A stretch of DNA of 64,000 nucleotides from Yamagishiella unicocca (lineage: Eukaryota; Chlorophyta; Chlorophyceae; Chlamydomonadales; Volvocaceae): NCBI GenBank assembly GCA_003116995.1, contig BDSL01000071.1, positions 248,001-312,000 on the forward strand. Direction: 5' to 3'. Position 1 is the first letter of the stretch; every line of letters begins with the position of its first letter. Positions 1 through 10,781 of this stretch are shown one piece after another. A program made the position numbers and the translations under genes. The notes beneath the pieces are model-generated. The model was not told the DNA's origin. It made no database searches and worked only from the letters and a program-made list of their open reading frames with translations.

Positions 1-3000
1 CCCCTGCCACCCACCCTCGTCGCCTTGACCAGCAGCGGGTTGGATGTGTTGATGGTCCCCCCGATCACCACGTCCCCCGGCCGCTTCCACTTGGGGACGC
101 TCTCCCCCGTCACCATGGCCTCGTTCATGTACGACTGACCCTCCGCGATGACGCCGTCGGTGGGGATCTTGGAGCCGGGCAGCACCTGCGAGGGGGGGGG
201 GATGGGTTTTAGGGTTTTAGGGCCGGGGACAGGGGGCAGCAGGGCCGGGGACAGGGGGCAGCAGGGCCGGGGACAGGGGGCAGCAGGGCCGGGGACAGTC
301 CTAATCGGTTCCTATATCGGTTTCTAGTCGGTTTTCCTACACAGCGCCGACCCACAGCTCTCCTCTCATATCCCTCCCCGCCCCCCCCCGCCGCTCACCC
401 TCAGCACGTCGCCCCTGTGTATGAGCGCGCTCGGCACCTCCCTGGAGTCCAGCACCGCCCCCGTGACCTCGTCCAGCAGCACCAGGGTCGCGGTGTCCGG
501 GACCAGGGCGGCCAGGGCGGCTAGCGCGGCGGAGGTGCGGCCCTGGGGGGGGAGGGACGGCGGTTGGGTTGGGTTAGTTAGTTAGTTGGTTAATTTCTGC
601 CCTCCGTTTCCTACGTCGTGTAACCGGGTCTTTGCCCCCTCCTTCCCCCCCCCCACGGGAGGCCTCTTCACCTTGGCCGCCGCCTCCAGGTACTTGCCCA
701 GCAGGATGAAGGTGATGAGCATGGCGGAGGTCTCGAAGAAGTCAGTGGGCACGTAGTCCCCCGACAGGTGGTGCCTGGCGGAGCAAGGGGAGGAGCGGGG
801 GGATGGAAGGGTTATGCCGGGGGGGAGGGGTGCTCCGAAACTCCGTGCCGCCCCCCCACGCGCGCGCGTGCGCGCGCGCCGCCCTCCCTCCTCCCGCCGC
901 GCCGACCCATGGGTCTCCTCTCGCACCCCCCCTCCCGCCGCGCCGACCCACGGGTCTCCTCTCATACCCCCCTCCCCGCACCTGTTCCAGTGGTGGAACA
1001 TTATGGAGATGACGCTGTAGATGTAGGAGGCGTTGGTGCCCAGGGACACCAGCACGTCCATGTTGGCAGTGCCGCGGCGAAGAGCCTAGGGGGAAGTAGG
1101 GGGGGATGGGGAGGAGATGGGGGAGGAATCCCCCGCTTGTGCTCCAGGGAGGTTTCCTTGGCCCTTCCCCACACCGCCGCACCCCATGCCACACATCCCC
1201 CTCCTTGTCCGAAGACCATGCGCCAGCTATCCTATCCATGTCGCGTGACCGATTTTTATGCCCCCCCCCCCTCCTCCCCCCCTGGGGACCTGCCTTGAAG
1301 GCTCCTCTGTGGAATCTCCACCCCACCACAAACTGCACGGGGGTGGCTAGGGCCCACTTGACCAGCTGGTTGCAGGGGAAGCCCAGGATGGGGGTGGAGG
1401 TGATGGCGCCGGAGCCTGGGAGCGAAAGAGGTGTTACAATTGAAGAACCGGTAACTCAACTGGGGAAATGTAGTTGGTGCAAAAGGGGTGGGGGGCATAA
1501 AAACCGGTTACGTGACGTGGATAGGATAGCTGGCGCATGGTCTTCGGACATCGATTTTGTGGGCGCATGCTGGAGAGAAGGGGGAGGGGGCGGAGGAGAG
1601 GGAGGCGAGGGAGGGAAAGAGCGAGGCGGGGTGAAGCGCGGACACGTCACACATCCATTCGATCCCATCCACCCAACCCAACCCTACGGGGCGTATAGCT
1701 TTCCTCGCCCCCAGTGGTTTTCTCGCCCCGCCCCGGATCCCTCCCGCCCCCCCGGGGCCGGATCGTCTTTTCAAAACGTCTTTCCTAAGCGGTCTTCCTC
1801 TAAAACGTCTTTAAAAAAACGGTATTTCTAAACGGTTTTTCTCGCATCCACGGGTCTTCCTCGAACCCCCCGGACACCCCCCCCCACCACCACCCACCCG
1901 GCACCATGGGCAGCACCATCGCTATGAAGAACAGCGGCGCCGTGAAGAGGAGGCTGCTGCTGAACAGCCCCCACCAGTACCGCAGCTCGCGATCCGCAGC
2001 CGCCGCTGCGCCGTCACCGCCCGGCCCCCCGGCGGAGGAGCGCTGCAGCTCTGCGGTCAGGACGCCGCCCTCGCAGCCCTCCACGGCGGAGAGCAGGTCG
2101 CGGGGGCCTGGCGGGGAGGAGTGGGGAGGAGAACCCGTAGGTGGGGTGGGTGGGTTTGGGAGGAGATTCGTAGGTGGAGGAGAGAGGACCAGCGAGTGGG
2201 GGAGGAGGTGGCGGCAGGTTCGGGCCATGGTGACAGCAGGAGGAGGAGGTTTAGAGAGGAAGCCGCTAGGTCTCGGCCACGCGCCCCCGCCCCACGTTCC
2301 CTTCCGCCCCCGCCCCCCACGTTCCCTTCCGCCCCCGCACCCCACGTTCCCTTCCGCCACCGCACCCCACGTTCCCTTCCGCCCCCGCCCCCCACGTTCC
2401 CTTCCGCCCCCGCCCCCCACGTTCCCTTCCGCCCCCGCACCCCACGTTCCCTTCCGCCCCCGCCCCACGTTCCCTTCCGCCCCCGCCCCCCACGTTCCCT
2501 TCCGCCCCCGCCCCCCACGTTCCCTTCCGCCCCCGCCCCCCACGTTCCCTTCCGCCCACTCAAACCCCTGGCCAAGCCCCCGCCCCGCCTGAGTCCCCGC
2601 CCCCCCTCTCCGCCCGGCCCCCCCGTCCCTCTGCCGTAGCCCTCCCCTGGAGCCACGCCCCGTGCTCCCGCGCCCCCTCGCCCTCCCCATCGCCCTCCCC
2701 CTCGCACCCCCCTCACCCGTTGTGTTTGGGTCGTACCACACCTCCGCCTGCTGCGCCTCCAGCGTCACCACCGCCCGAGCCACCCCCGGCACCCGCCGCA
2801 GCGCCGCCTCCACCGCGATAGTGCAGGCGCTGGAGGTCATGCCGAAAACCTGGAGGGGGGGAGTTTGAGCAAGACCCGTGGATGCGAGAAAACACCGTTT
2901 AGAACAGACGTTTTAGGATGCATGCTGGAGAACTGGGTTGAGGACACAAAAGACGGAGGGGGGGAGGGAGAGGGAGGGGGAAGGATGGGAGGCGGAAGGG

Positions 3001-5118
3001 CGGGAAGGGAGGAGGGGGGAGGGAGGGAGGGGGGAAGGAGGGGGAAGGGAGGGAGGGGGAAGGAGGGGGAAGGGAGGAGGGGGGAGGTGCCGGCACCCCA
3101 GCTTGATGCCGCGCTTCAGCTTGCCGCTGCCCTGACTCCCTGCGTATCCCCTCCCCCGCCTGTGTAATTTCCCCCCTGTGTATTTCCCCTCCCCCCCCCC
3201 GACACCCCCTCCCAGTCCCACCCCCACCGTCAGCATCATCGTCTCCAGGCCGCCCTGCGACAACATGGTGGCTTCGAAGCCCGCGTCCTCCACCGAAGTG
3301 ATCAGCGCCTCCTGAGCGGCAGCAGCAGTGGAGGGGCGGCGGCGGCAGCAGCGGAAGTAGCAGGCAGGGGGTCGATGTGGAGGAAGCCTAAGTCGGGCTT
3401 CTAAGTCGGGCTTCTAAGAACCAACAGCGCCGCTGTGACCCAGCTGATGGCGCCCGGGAAGTCTCGGTCGGAGGAGAAAGGCAGCGGCACCCGGGGGGAA
3501 AAGAGGAGGGGGAGGTGCGGGGGGGAGCTGGGGTGAAACACATCCCGACACGCACACACGTGTGTGTGTGTGTTTTCCGCACACTCACCGCCGTGACCAC
3601 CCCCGAGTCGAAGTGCACCTCCACCTCCCCCGACGCCAGCGCCACCGCCGCCTGGCTGACCCCCGACTGGCTCAGCAGCGAGTTCTCCACAGCCGTGGAG
3701 CAGGAGGCGCACACCATGCCGGTCACCCGCAGCCGCAGCACCTGGGGGACAAGGAGGGCCGGGTTCAGGGTTTAGGGTTCAGGGTTTAGGGTTCAGGGTT
3801 AAGGGTTCATTGTTTCAGGGATTGAGGGAGGCGTGGGGAGGAGGGGAGCTGGCATTGACAGGAAAGGCCGCAGGGGGGTCCTCTGACCCCTGAAAACCCA
3901 CCGACTGGCTCCGTGCCACCCCCCCCCTCCCACCCCTGACAGCTCCTTCCATTCCCCCCCCCCGCCCCTGCAACCCCCTCCGCCCGCCTCACCTCCAGCT
4001 GCTGCCGCGGGTGGCGCACACTGACCAAGCCGCCCTCGAAGCCCGCGTCCTCCACCGCCGCCACCAGCTGCTCCGGCTGCACCGCCGCTTCGTCGTAGTG
4101 CACCTTCGGGGTGGGGTGGTGGGGTTGGTGGGGGGGGTTGGGGGGTGGGGGTTACAGAGGTGTTGGACACGGGAGGCGCCACCATGCTCCCCCTAACAAC
4201 GAACTTCCGCCTGACCGCTACTGCGACACATCCCCCCAACCGGCAACCCAAAACACCTACCCACCTCGCAGTCGTCGGACTCACCCTCTCCCACACCCTG
4301 GGTGCGTCTCACCCCTCCGCCCCACGGGTTTCCCTCGAACCCTCCGCCCCTCCCTCCCTCCCTCCCTCCCTGGGAGTCATGGGTGTAGGATCACCGGTTA
4401 TCACCTCCTCCACCCCACCCCAGGGTGCCCCCGCCCCCTACGCTATCTACCTTTGTTCCTGATGCCACCTCAACCTGCCCCACACTCGTTTCCAACTCGC
4501 CCCAACTCCCAACCGCCAACGACCCAACCGCCAACTCGTCACCCAATGCCGGCGCCACCCCTACCTCGGCGCTCTCCTGCAGGAGCGCCACACTGACACG
4601 CTTGACACCGGCCACGGAGCTGTGGGAGGGGGGGGGGAAGAGGGTTTGGAAGGGGCGAATGAGGGGGGCCGGGTTTCGGGCGCACAGGACGAGGTCCAGG
4701 GAGGCACAGGACGAGGTCCAGGGAGGCAAAAGCCAAGGTTCGAGGGCAACAAAACACAAGGGGGAGAAGCCCGGGGTGGGGGTTTTCAGGAAGGGAGGGG
4801 ACCGCCAGCTCAGTGGCTGCTCGCTGGCTGGCAGAGCCTGGTCCCTGTCACCAGGCTTACGATCCCTGCGCTTTCAGCTCCTTCCCCCAAGCCAGGCATG
4901 ACCGTCAGGACAGCACGCCCCTGCCGATAGATTCTTCACCGGCTTGCGGATGCACCCCCCGCCACAACCAAAAGCCTGGCGCCCGAACGAGGGCGCGGAA
5001 ACTCGGGATGGCAGACCTCGCTTCCCTATCCAGCGGAGCGATGTGGTACTCGCCTGAGAGAAGACTCGACGGCTTTGGAACAAGCCGCGCAGGTCATTCC
5101 CTTGACCGAGAGCTGCAT
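1..5118 (-). CDS. Copper-transporting P1B-type ATPase (RAN1/HMA7, CCC2, ATP7-like), 5' half only
   Basis: Heavy-metal P-type ATPase that in this family pumps Cu(I) into the Golgi/secretory pathway. Exons (high to low): 5118-5054, 4619-4565, 4103-3993, 3741-3589, 3311-3228, 2849-2717, 2107-1898, 1415-1294, 1085-982, 774-672, 542-399, 185-15; all phases match, giving about 485 residues. Order: HMA domain 1 (GMTCAAC, residues 1-75), HMA2 (GMVCASC, 78-150), HMA3 (GMTSSAC, first Cys lost), membrane segments (about 250, 290, 320-345, 355-380; includes MDVLVSLGTNASYIYS and FILLGKYLEAAAK), then the actuator domain with TGES. The CPC, DKTG and ATP-binding parts lie beyond the left edge. Two donors appear to be GC rather than GT (after 5054 and 1294). 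The ATG at 5118 is the only in-frame ATG found next to HMA1; a further 5' exon is possible. Confidence 0.9.
199..300. repeat. TTTTAGGG-like pair and 22-bp repeat in copper ATPase intron
   Basis: GGGTTTTAGGGTTTTAGGG at about 204-222 is followed by four copies of a unit reading GGGCCGGGGACAGGGGGCAG. TTTTAGGG is the telomere unit known from Chlamydomonas; here it is only two units long and inside an intron. Confidence 0.8.
2283..2555. repeat. 24-bp minisatellite in copper ATPase intron
   Basis: About eleven units built on CCACGTTCCCTTCCGCCCCC, in the intron between the third HMA exon and the exon carrying the first membrane segment. It gives long spurious open frames on both strands. Confidence 0.95.
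3757..3812. repeat. Telomere-like GGGTTTAGGGTTC repeats in copper ATPase intron
   Basis: Several units alternating GGGTTCAGGG and GGGTTTAGGG. It looks like a degenerate interstitial telomeric repeat. It lies in the intron just upstream (in gene direction) of the HMA2 exon. Confidence 0.75.
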
Positions 5119-6648
5119 TCGGCCAAACAACGGGAATGAGGCGGGCCCGGCCAAACGACGTACGTCGCCGGTAGCAGCGCCATAAGCCGGCAAGCCTAAC
5201 GCTGCCCCGAGGCATCGGCCACGTCCCCCGCACCCACCAGCGCAACGGGCCAATGCGCCTTGTCTTCGCTTTGTTGCGGCTGGCGCAGTGTTGCCAGTCC
5301 GAACTGAGGCCTATTGGATGAGCTCGTATGACTGTCACCGTCATCTTTCTCCTTCTCTGGCAGCTTTTCATAGCGTAAGGAAGAAAGGAGCTGACCCAGT
5401 TTTTGCATCATCCTGTTAACAGTAGCGGCCACACGCGCGCGCAAAGGAGCCTATGAATTGCTGGTGTGTAATCCACTAGGTAATATTGGCCAGTCCCGGG
5501 ACCGGGGTTTGAAAAGTGCACTGTTACGTGTTAGCTTTATTCACAGAAGGCGGAAACTGTACAACCCTCATCAATTTGGTCATATGTTAGGTTTTTATGG
5601 CAACTGCTGTCCCCATCACAGATCGCATCCTTGCCTCGATGTGACTACCACGGCGGTTGCCGGACGACGGGCAATCCCACACCGAGGCCGTACTAGCCCG
5701 CAACAAGCAACATCAACCTTTCACTTTATACAGTAAATCAGTCATGTGGGCGTGACGCCTTTTGGAACCCAGCTGCGCTCGCTACGCCGCGAACGGTAGG
5801 TGAGCTTCGCGAGCGAACGGCTTGCGGCTTGCATCATGAGTTGACAGCCGCCGTCGCCCGCATGAAAGCAGCACAGCGCTGAAACTATCCACACCTGTCG
5901 CTTCCCTGCCCGCCCAGCGCTCCTTCACCACACAACTCACCCAACGCCATCCTGTGGCCATGGGCTCGCGTCCCGAAACCACACCACAAGCACCCCTCCT
6001 CGCCCCCCAGCCCCCACCCTCCCAGCCCCCACCCTCCTCGCACCCCACATTTGGACCTTCCCCGCCAGACCCCCCCCGACACCGCCCGTGAGCCCCCATG
6101 CGCAGCACTGTCTGGTTTGGGGTTTCTCACCATAGCTGCTGCCGGGGCCGGGCCCGCGCACCCTCGCTCGCCCCCCCCCTCATCCAGGCCATCGGTTGCG
6201 TTCCCGCCCACCCTGCCCCGGCCTCCGCGCCATCCAGCCTCCGCCTAGACGCCTACACCGACCTTCCCGCCCACCCTGCCCGCCGCAACCTCACCGCACC
6301 CACCACAGCCGCAACCCCGGTCGCTGCTGCTCCCCGAGCAGCACCCGCTCCCTCCCCCCTGCGCGCCCACAACACAAACCCGGCAGCGCCCCGAACTACC
6401 CAGCAGCAGCAACGGCCGCTCCCAAGGCCGCCAGGGTCGCCTCCAGGGGGGGCCCGCTAGCGGCACTGCGCCGCCACCAACCCGCTCCCGCCGGCACTGC
6501 CCACCATCACCGCTCGCCGAAGCCACCCCTGCTGCTGCGCGTCAGGGTCCTCAGAGCTATCCCTAGCCTTCATCTCGGCCTAGCCTCAGGGTGGCCTGCG
6601 CCTTCGGGCGCTGCGGGGCCTGCGCCTCTGGGCGCTCATCGGCGGTGC
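5119..6648. other. Intergenic region between divergent copper ATPase and SfsA genes
   Basis: No coding exon recognised. It lies between the 5' ends of two divergent genes and so should hold both promoters and 5' UTRs. Open frames here have no recognisable domain or consistent splice signals. The 5450-5760 part is less GC-rich than the neighbouring genes; 6000-6600 is C-rich and open in frame with the SfsA exon 1, but the first ATG followed by a plausible N-terminus is at 6649. Confidence 0.5.
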
Positions 6649-9600
6649 ATGTCGACGACGCGGGTGCCGCGGAGGGTGGCGCTGGCAGCAGCAGCAGCGG
6701 AGGAGGCAGCCGGCGGCCATGAGGCGACAGCGGCGAGAGCGGCGCCGGATTCGCCGGAGGTCCCCCGCTCAGAGACTGTGGCGGCGGCGGATGCAGTGAC
6801 AGCCGCAACAGCGGCGGCGGCGGCGGCGGACGCGAAGGGCGCCATGGGTGCGGTCGCGGCAGTGGGGACGACTCGAAAGCGCCCTCGAGCCGCCGCTGCT
6901 GCTACTGCTACTGCTGCTGCTGTTACTGTTACTGCTGCTGCTGCTACAGCTGCTGTGAGCCCCTCCGAGGCTTCAGCGGAGGTGGAGGCCGCGGGGACGG
7001 GTTCTGCGGCCCCCGTAGCGCTCCAGGGGCGGCCCCCACGTCGCGCTAAGATGGCGGCGGCCGCAGCCATCACCGCCGCCGCGGCGGCTGGCGGCGGCGG
7101 CGGCGCCCGGGGCGGTGCAGGTGAGGGCGGGGCCAGGCACCGCGGCGGCCGGGCTGCTGCTGCTGCTGCAGCCGCCGCAGCTGCCTCCGCCAGCCGTGTT
7201 GCGGGGGAAGAGGTCCCGGTCGTCGCTGGGGGGGCCAGCTCCAGGGAGGCGGCTGTGGGCGAAGGGGACACCGCGACGAAGGCAGGCGGCTGTGCCCCTG
7301 CCCCTGCCCCTGCCCCTGTCCCTGCACCTGCCTTGCTGCACGTGGTTCCGGGTGACGGCGCGCCCACAGCCCCCGCGCTTGTGGCTGCGGCCGGGGAGTT
7401 GAAGCGGGCGCCGCGGGGTTCCGGAGCGCGACTGGATGAGGCCGGCGGAACAACAGACGGCGGAGCAAGCGTGGCGGCGGTGGCGGCAGCGGCGGCGCCG
7501 TCGCCGCGGCGCAAGCGGGGGCCGGCGGCGGCGGCGTCGAAAGCCGCGGCGGCGGCACCGTCGCCGCGGCGCAAGCGCGGGGCGGCGGTGGCGGCGGCGG
7601 TGAAAGCCGCGACGGTGGAAGAGCTGGGCAGCGCAGGCGGTGGCGGCGGCGGCGACGGCGGCGAGGGCGGGGCGTCGCCATCCACACGGAAGGGCAAGGC
7701 GGTCGCAGCCGCCGTCCCACGGGTCGCTGTGTTGCCGTCGGAGGAGGCGGAGGCGCTTCGGGGGCAGCCGCTGCTGGACCTAGGGGAGTTGGTGACGGGT
7801 AAGGCGGGCGGTGTATGTTGTTTGGAGTTTTTTCTTACAGAAAAGGACCGATGTGTGTGGAGGGAGGGAGGCTCCGGCGCTGCTTTGTTGTGAAGCAATG
7901 GGGTGCGGTTGCTGTGGCTTTGGAGCGCTGAGATACTGTACAGCCGGATGGACGAATTGCGATGGCCTTCCCGTCACGTGTTGGTCTCCCCATCACGTGT
8001 TGATCCACGGTGCGACCCTGGCTTGGACGGGCGCGATTGGGACCTCGGTGGGGCCTGGATGGGTAGGATTGGGATCCGGGGGAACCTGCGCTGCGCTCGC
8101 TTTCTAATCCCTTGCAAGTCCACCTGCATACCCACGGGCGGGATCATCACCCCCCCCTCCGCTTCCCTGCGTTCGCCGCTCCTCGACGCCTGTTTAGGCA
8201 CCCTCATCCGCCGCCCCTCCGCAACCGTCAAGACGCCCTACGTCGCCGACGTCAGGCTGCAGGGCCACCGCAGCAGCACCTCCAACGGTATCTCCAACGG
8301 CATCTCTAACGGCGGCGGCGGTGATGGGGGTGACGGCGAGGGGCAGCTGGTGCTAGCCCACGCGCCCGCTATGGACTGCGCGGGTATGGTGACCCCTGGG
8401 TCGCTGGTGTACCTCAGCCCTACTGCAGCTAGGAAGGGAGGCGCCCCGCCTACCGCCACCTCACACGCGATACAGGTGAGCCGCCCGCAGCCAGGCCCCA
8501 GGATCTGGATCAGCACCCGGATACAGTTTTTCCTTCGTGCACGGGTTCTCGATTCTCCTTGCCACCCACCCTCTAGTTTGTGTCAGCCTGGTCTTCTCTT
8601 CCCCCCCACCCTCTGTGTCGTGTCACAGGGTCTTCTCCACCCACCTACCCACCCAACCACCCAACCACCCAACCACCAACCACCCAACCAACCACCCAAC
8701 CAACCACCCTCTGCCCGCCAGCTGGTGGAGGACCAGCGGCCCGGCGGCGGCGCGGCGGTGGTGGGCGCCCACCCGCAGCTGGCTGAGCGGCTGGCGGGGG
8801 AGATGCTGCGGCGGCGGTGGCTGGCGGGGCAGCTTGGGGAGTACGAGGCGGTGGAGACGCAGCGGACCTTCGGGAGCACCCGCGTGGACTTCGTGCTGCG
8901 GATGGCGGACGGCAGCTGGTGGGGAACGGATAGGGGGGTGCAAGGAAAACCCGTTGACGGCATAGAGGGTTGGAGGGGGGTGGCACCTAGGCCGGCATTG
9001 AAGAGTAAAACCGATAGGTGGGGACGGGATAGGAGGGGACGGGATAGGACATAGGAGGGAACGGGATAGGAGGGGACGGGATAGGACATAGGAGGGAACG
9101 GGATAGGAGGGGACGGGATAGGACGGGACGGGATAGGATCGGGTCGGACGGGATAGGAGGGGACGGCTGAAGGGGTGAATGTATTGCGGCTCCGTGCCAC
9201 GGTGCCACGATGCCGTAATCGCCGTAGTAGTGGCCGTACTGGCCGTAGTACTGCAGTGCCGTAGTTCGTTTGCCGCCGTTTCGTGATCCAGCCCGTGGCG
9301 CTAGTCCACGGTACCACCTGTCGCCGCCCACACCATCGCCTTCCCCCTCTCGCTGTGTGTCGGCCCATGCCGTGCCTCTGAACCCACATACCCACATCAT
9401 CGCCTTCCTTCTCTCTCGCTCTCTCTGTCGGCCCACCTCGTGCCTCTGAACCCGCTCCCTCCTGGTGGCCGCTGGTGGGTGCAGCACGCTGCTGGAGGTC
9501 AAGAACGTCGTGTGCGCCGACTTTCCGGAGGGGGAGGGGGGCGTCCCGCCGGGTAGACCGAAGGTGGGGGTCTACACCGCCCGAGTGCCGCCGGGCGCGA

Positions 9601-10781
9601 CCTACTCGCCCACCGCCCTCTTCCCCCACGGCGCGGCCAAGCCCAAGATCAAGGTGCGGCCACCTGCAGTCAAACTTGCGTGCGGAGGTGCAGGCCGCGA
9701 ATCGCGACGCGCACGGTGGCGACAGCCCCAGCCCTGAGGCGAGGCGTTCTAGAGGTTCTGCGGTTCTGAGGCAAGTGGGGGGGGGCGCAGGAGCCCCTCC
9801 GCCTTCTTGCCGTGCATGTTGCCTTGCGAAGGGGGGGCGCGGGTCGCCCGGAGCCGGCCAATGGTCGTCCTTTCGCATCAAAGCTGCGTCAAGATTGCTG
9901 TGAGCCTGTTCGCCGTGCGCCGACCGCTCGACCGTCGCGAGGAAGGTTCCATAAACCTCCGATCTCTAATTTAAATTTGAAATCCCTAACGCCAGGTGGT
10001 GTCGGACCGCGCAATCAAACACGTGTGGGAGCTGACGGGGCTGCACCGAGGCGGCCGGGATGAGACCACCGGGCAGCCCCTGCGCTGCGCGGTGTTGTTC
10101 GTGGTCAACCGCGGCGACTGTACGGCGTTCCGGCCGTGCCACGAGGCCGACATGCTGTTTGCGCAGGTGCTCAAGGCGGCGGCGGAGGCAGGTGAGCTGC
10201 CCCGCCCCTTGAGCTGCCCCACCCGAGAAACGGATTTTACAAACCCCCGAGAAGAGAGGACCCCCTGAGGGTATCGTCCCGCCGCCATGCGCCCCGCAGC
10301 ACCCGCCGGCCCACTTCATCTTTCGTCCTGCATACACACCACCACCACCACCACCACCACCGCCGCCGCCACCACCACCACCGCCGCCACCACCGCCACC
10401 GCCGCCGCCACCACCATCGCAGACCCACTCTGTCGTCTGGCCCCCCAAACCAAGTGCTGCATGTCCAGCGAGCAACAAAAAAAGACGTTCCCAGCACTTA
10501 AGCCCACACTCATGTTTTGGACCTTTCCACATGTGTCGTGTCCACGGTGTACCTCGCTACCCCCCTCCGCCTCCCCCTGGACGCCAGGGGTCCAGCTCCT
10601 GGCGTACGACGTGGTGTGGGACGGCGGCCGGGCGCTCCCTGGCAAGCAGCTGCCGGTGGTGTTCGGGGAGGGGGTGAGCGCCCAGTACGACACGTCCTGG
10701 CTGGAGCAGGTGCTGCATTTTAACGCGACGGACCCGCGGAAGAACTGGAGAGCCAAGGCAAACAAGAAGGCGGCCGCGTAG
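6649..10781 (+). CDS. SfsA-family (sugar fermentation stimulation protein) with long Ala-rich basic N-terminus
   Basis: Six exons, all phase-consistent: 6649-7798, 8198-8475, 8722-8918, 9485-9653, 9996-10191, 10588-10781; 727 residues. The C-terminal half (from about residue 370) matches SfsA along its length: an N-terminal part with TLIRRPSATVKTPYVADV and DCAGMVTPGSLVYLSP, then the nuclease-like core with TFGSTRVDFVL, LLEVKNVVCADFP, FPHGAAKPKIK, AIKHVWEL and QLLAYDV. Bacterial SfsA is a DNA-binding protein of about 230 residues with a PD-(D/E)XK-like fold; VDF and EVK fit the metal-site positions. The first about 370 residues are Ala-rich with two SPRRKRG-like basic repeats (7500-7590), which could be nuclear-localisation or DNA-contact elements. 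Exon 2 carries an insertion of repeated SNGI units. Start chosen at 6649 (MSTTRVPRRV); the frame stays open upstream. The physiological role in algae is not known to me. Confidence 0.87.
8638..8708. repeat. CCACCCAA simple repeat in SfsA intron
   Basis: Repeats of ACCCAACC / ACCCAACCAACC ending a few bases before the acceptor of exon 3 (8722). It may act as an extended pyrimidine-rich acceptor region. Confidence 0.85.
9008..9165. repeat. GGGACGGGATAGGA tandem repeat in SfsA intron
   Basis: Repeats of GGGACGGGATAGGAC and GGAGGGAACGGGATAGGAG in the intron between exons 3 and 4. Confidence 0.9.
10325..10420. repeat. CCA/CCG triplet repeat in SfsA intron
   Basis: A run of CCA, CCG and CAC triplets between exons 5 and 6. 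It is open in several frames but has no fitting splice sites. Confidence 0.9.

Noticed and set aside
742..2840. Long open frames on both strands (Gly/Arg- and Pro-rich)
   Set aside because: Products of GC-rich introns and the 24-bp minisatellite; the real exons lie in the copper ATPase frame with matching splice sites.
6636..7898. 420-codon minus-strand Ala/Pro-rich frame
   Set aside because: Mirror of SfsA exon 1; no domain, and the plus strand leads in phase into a conserved protein.
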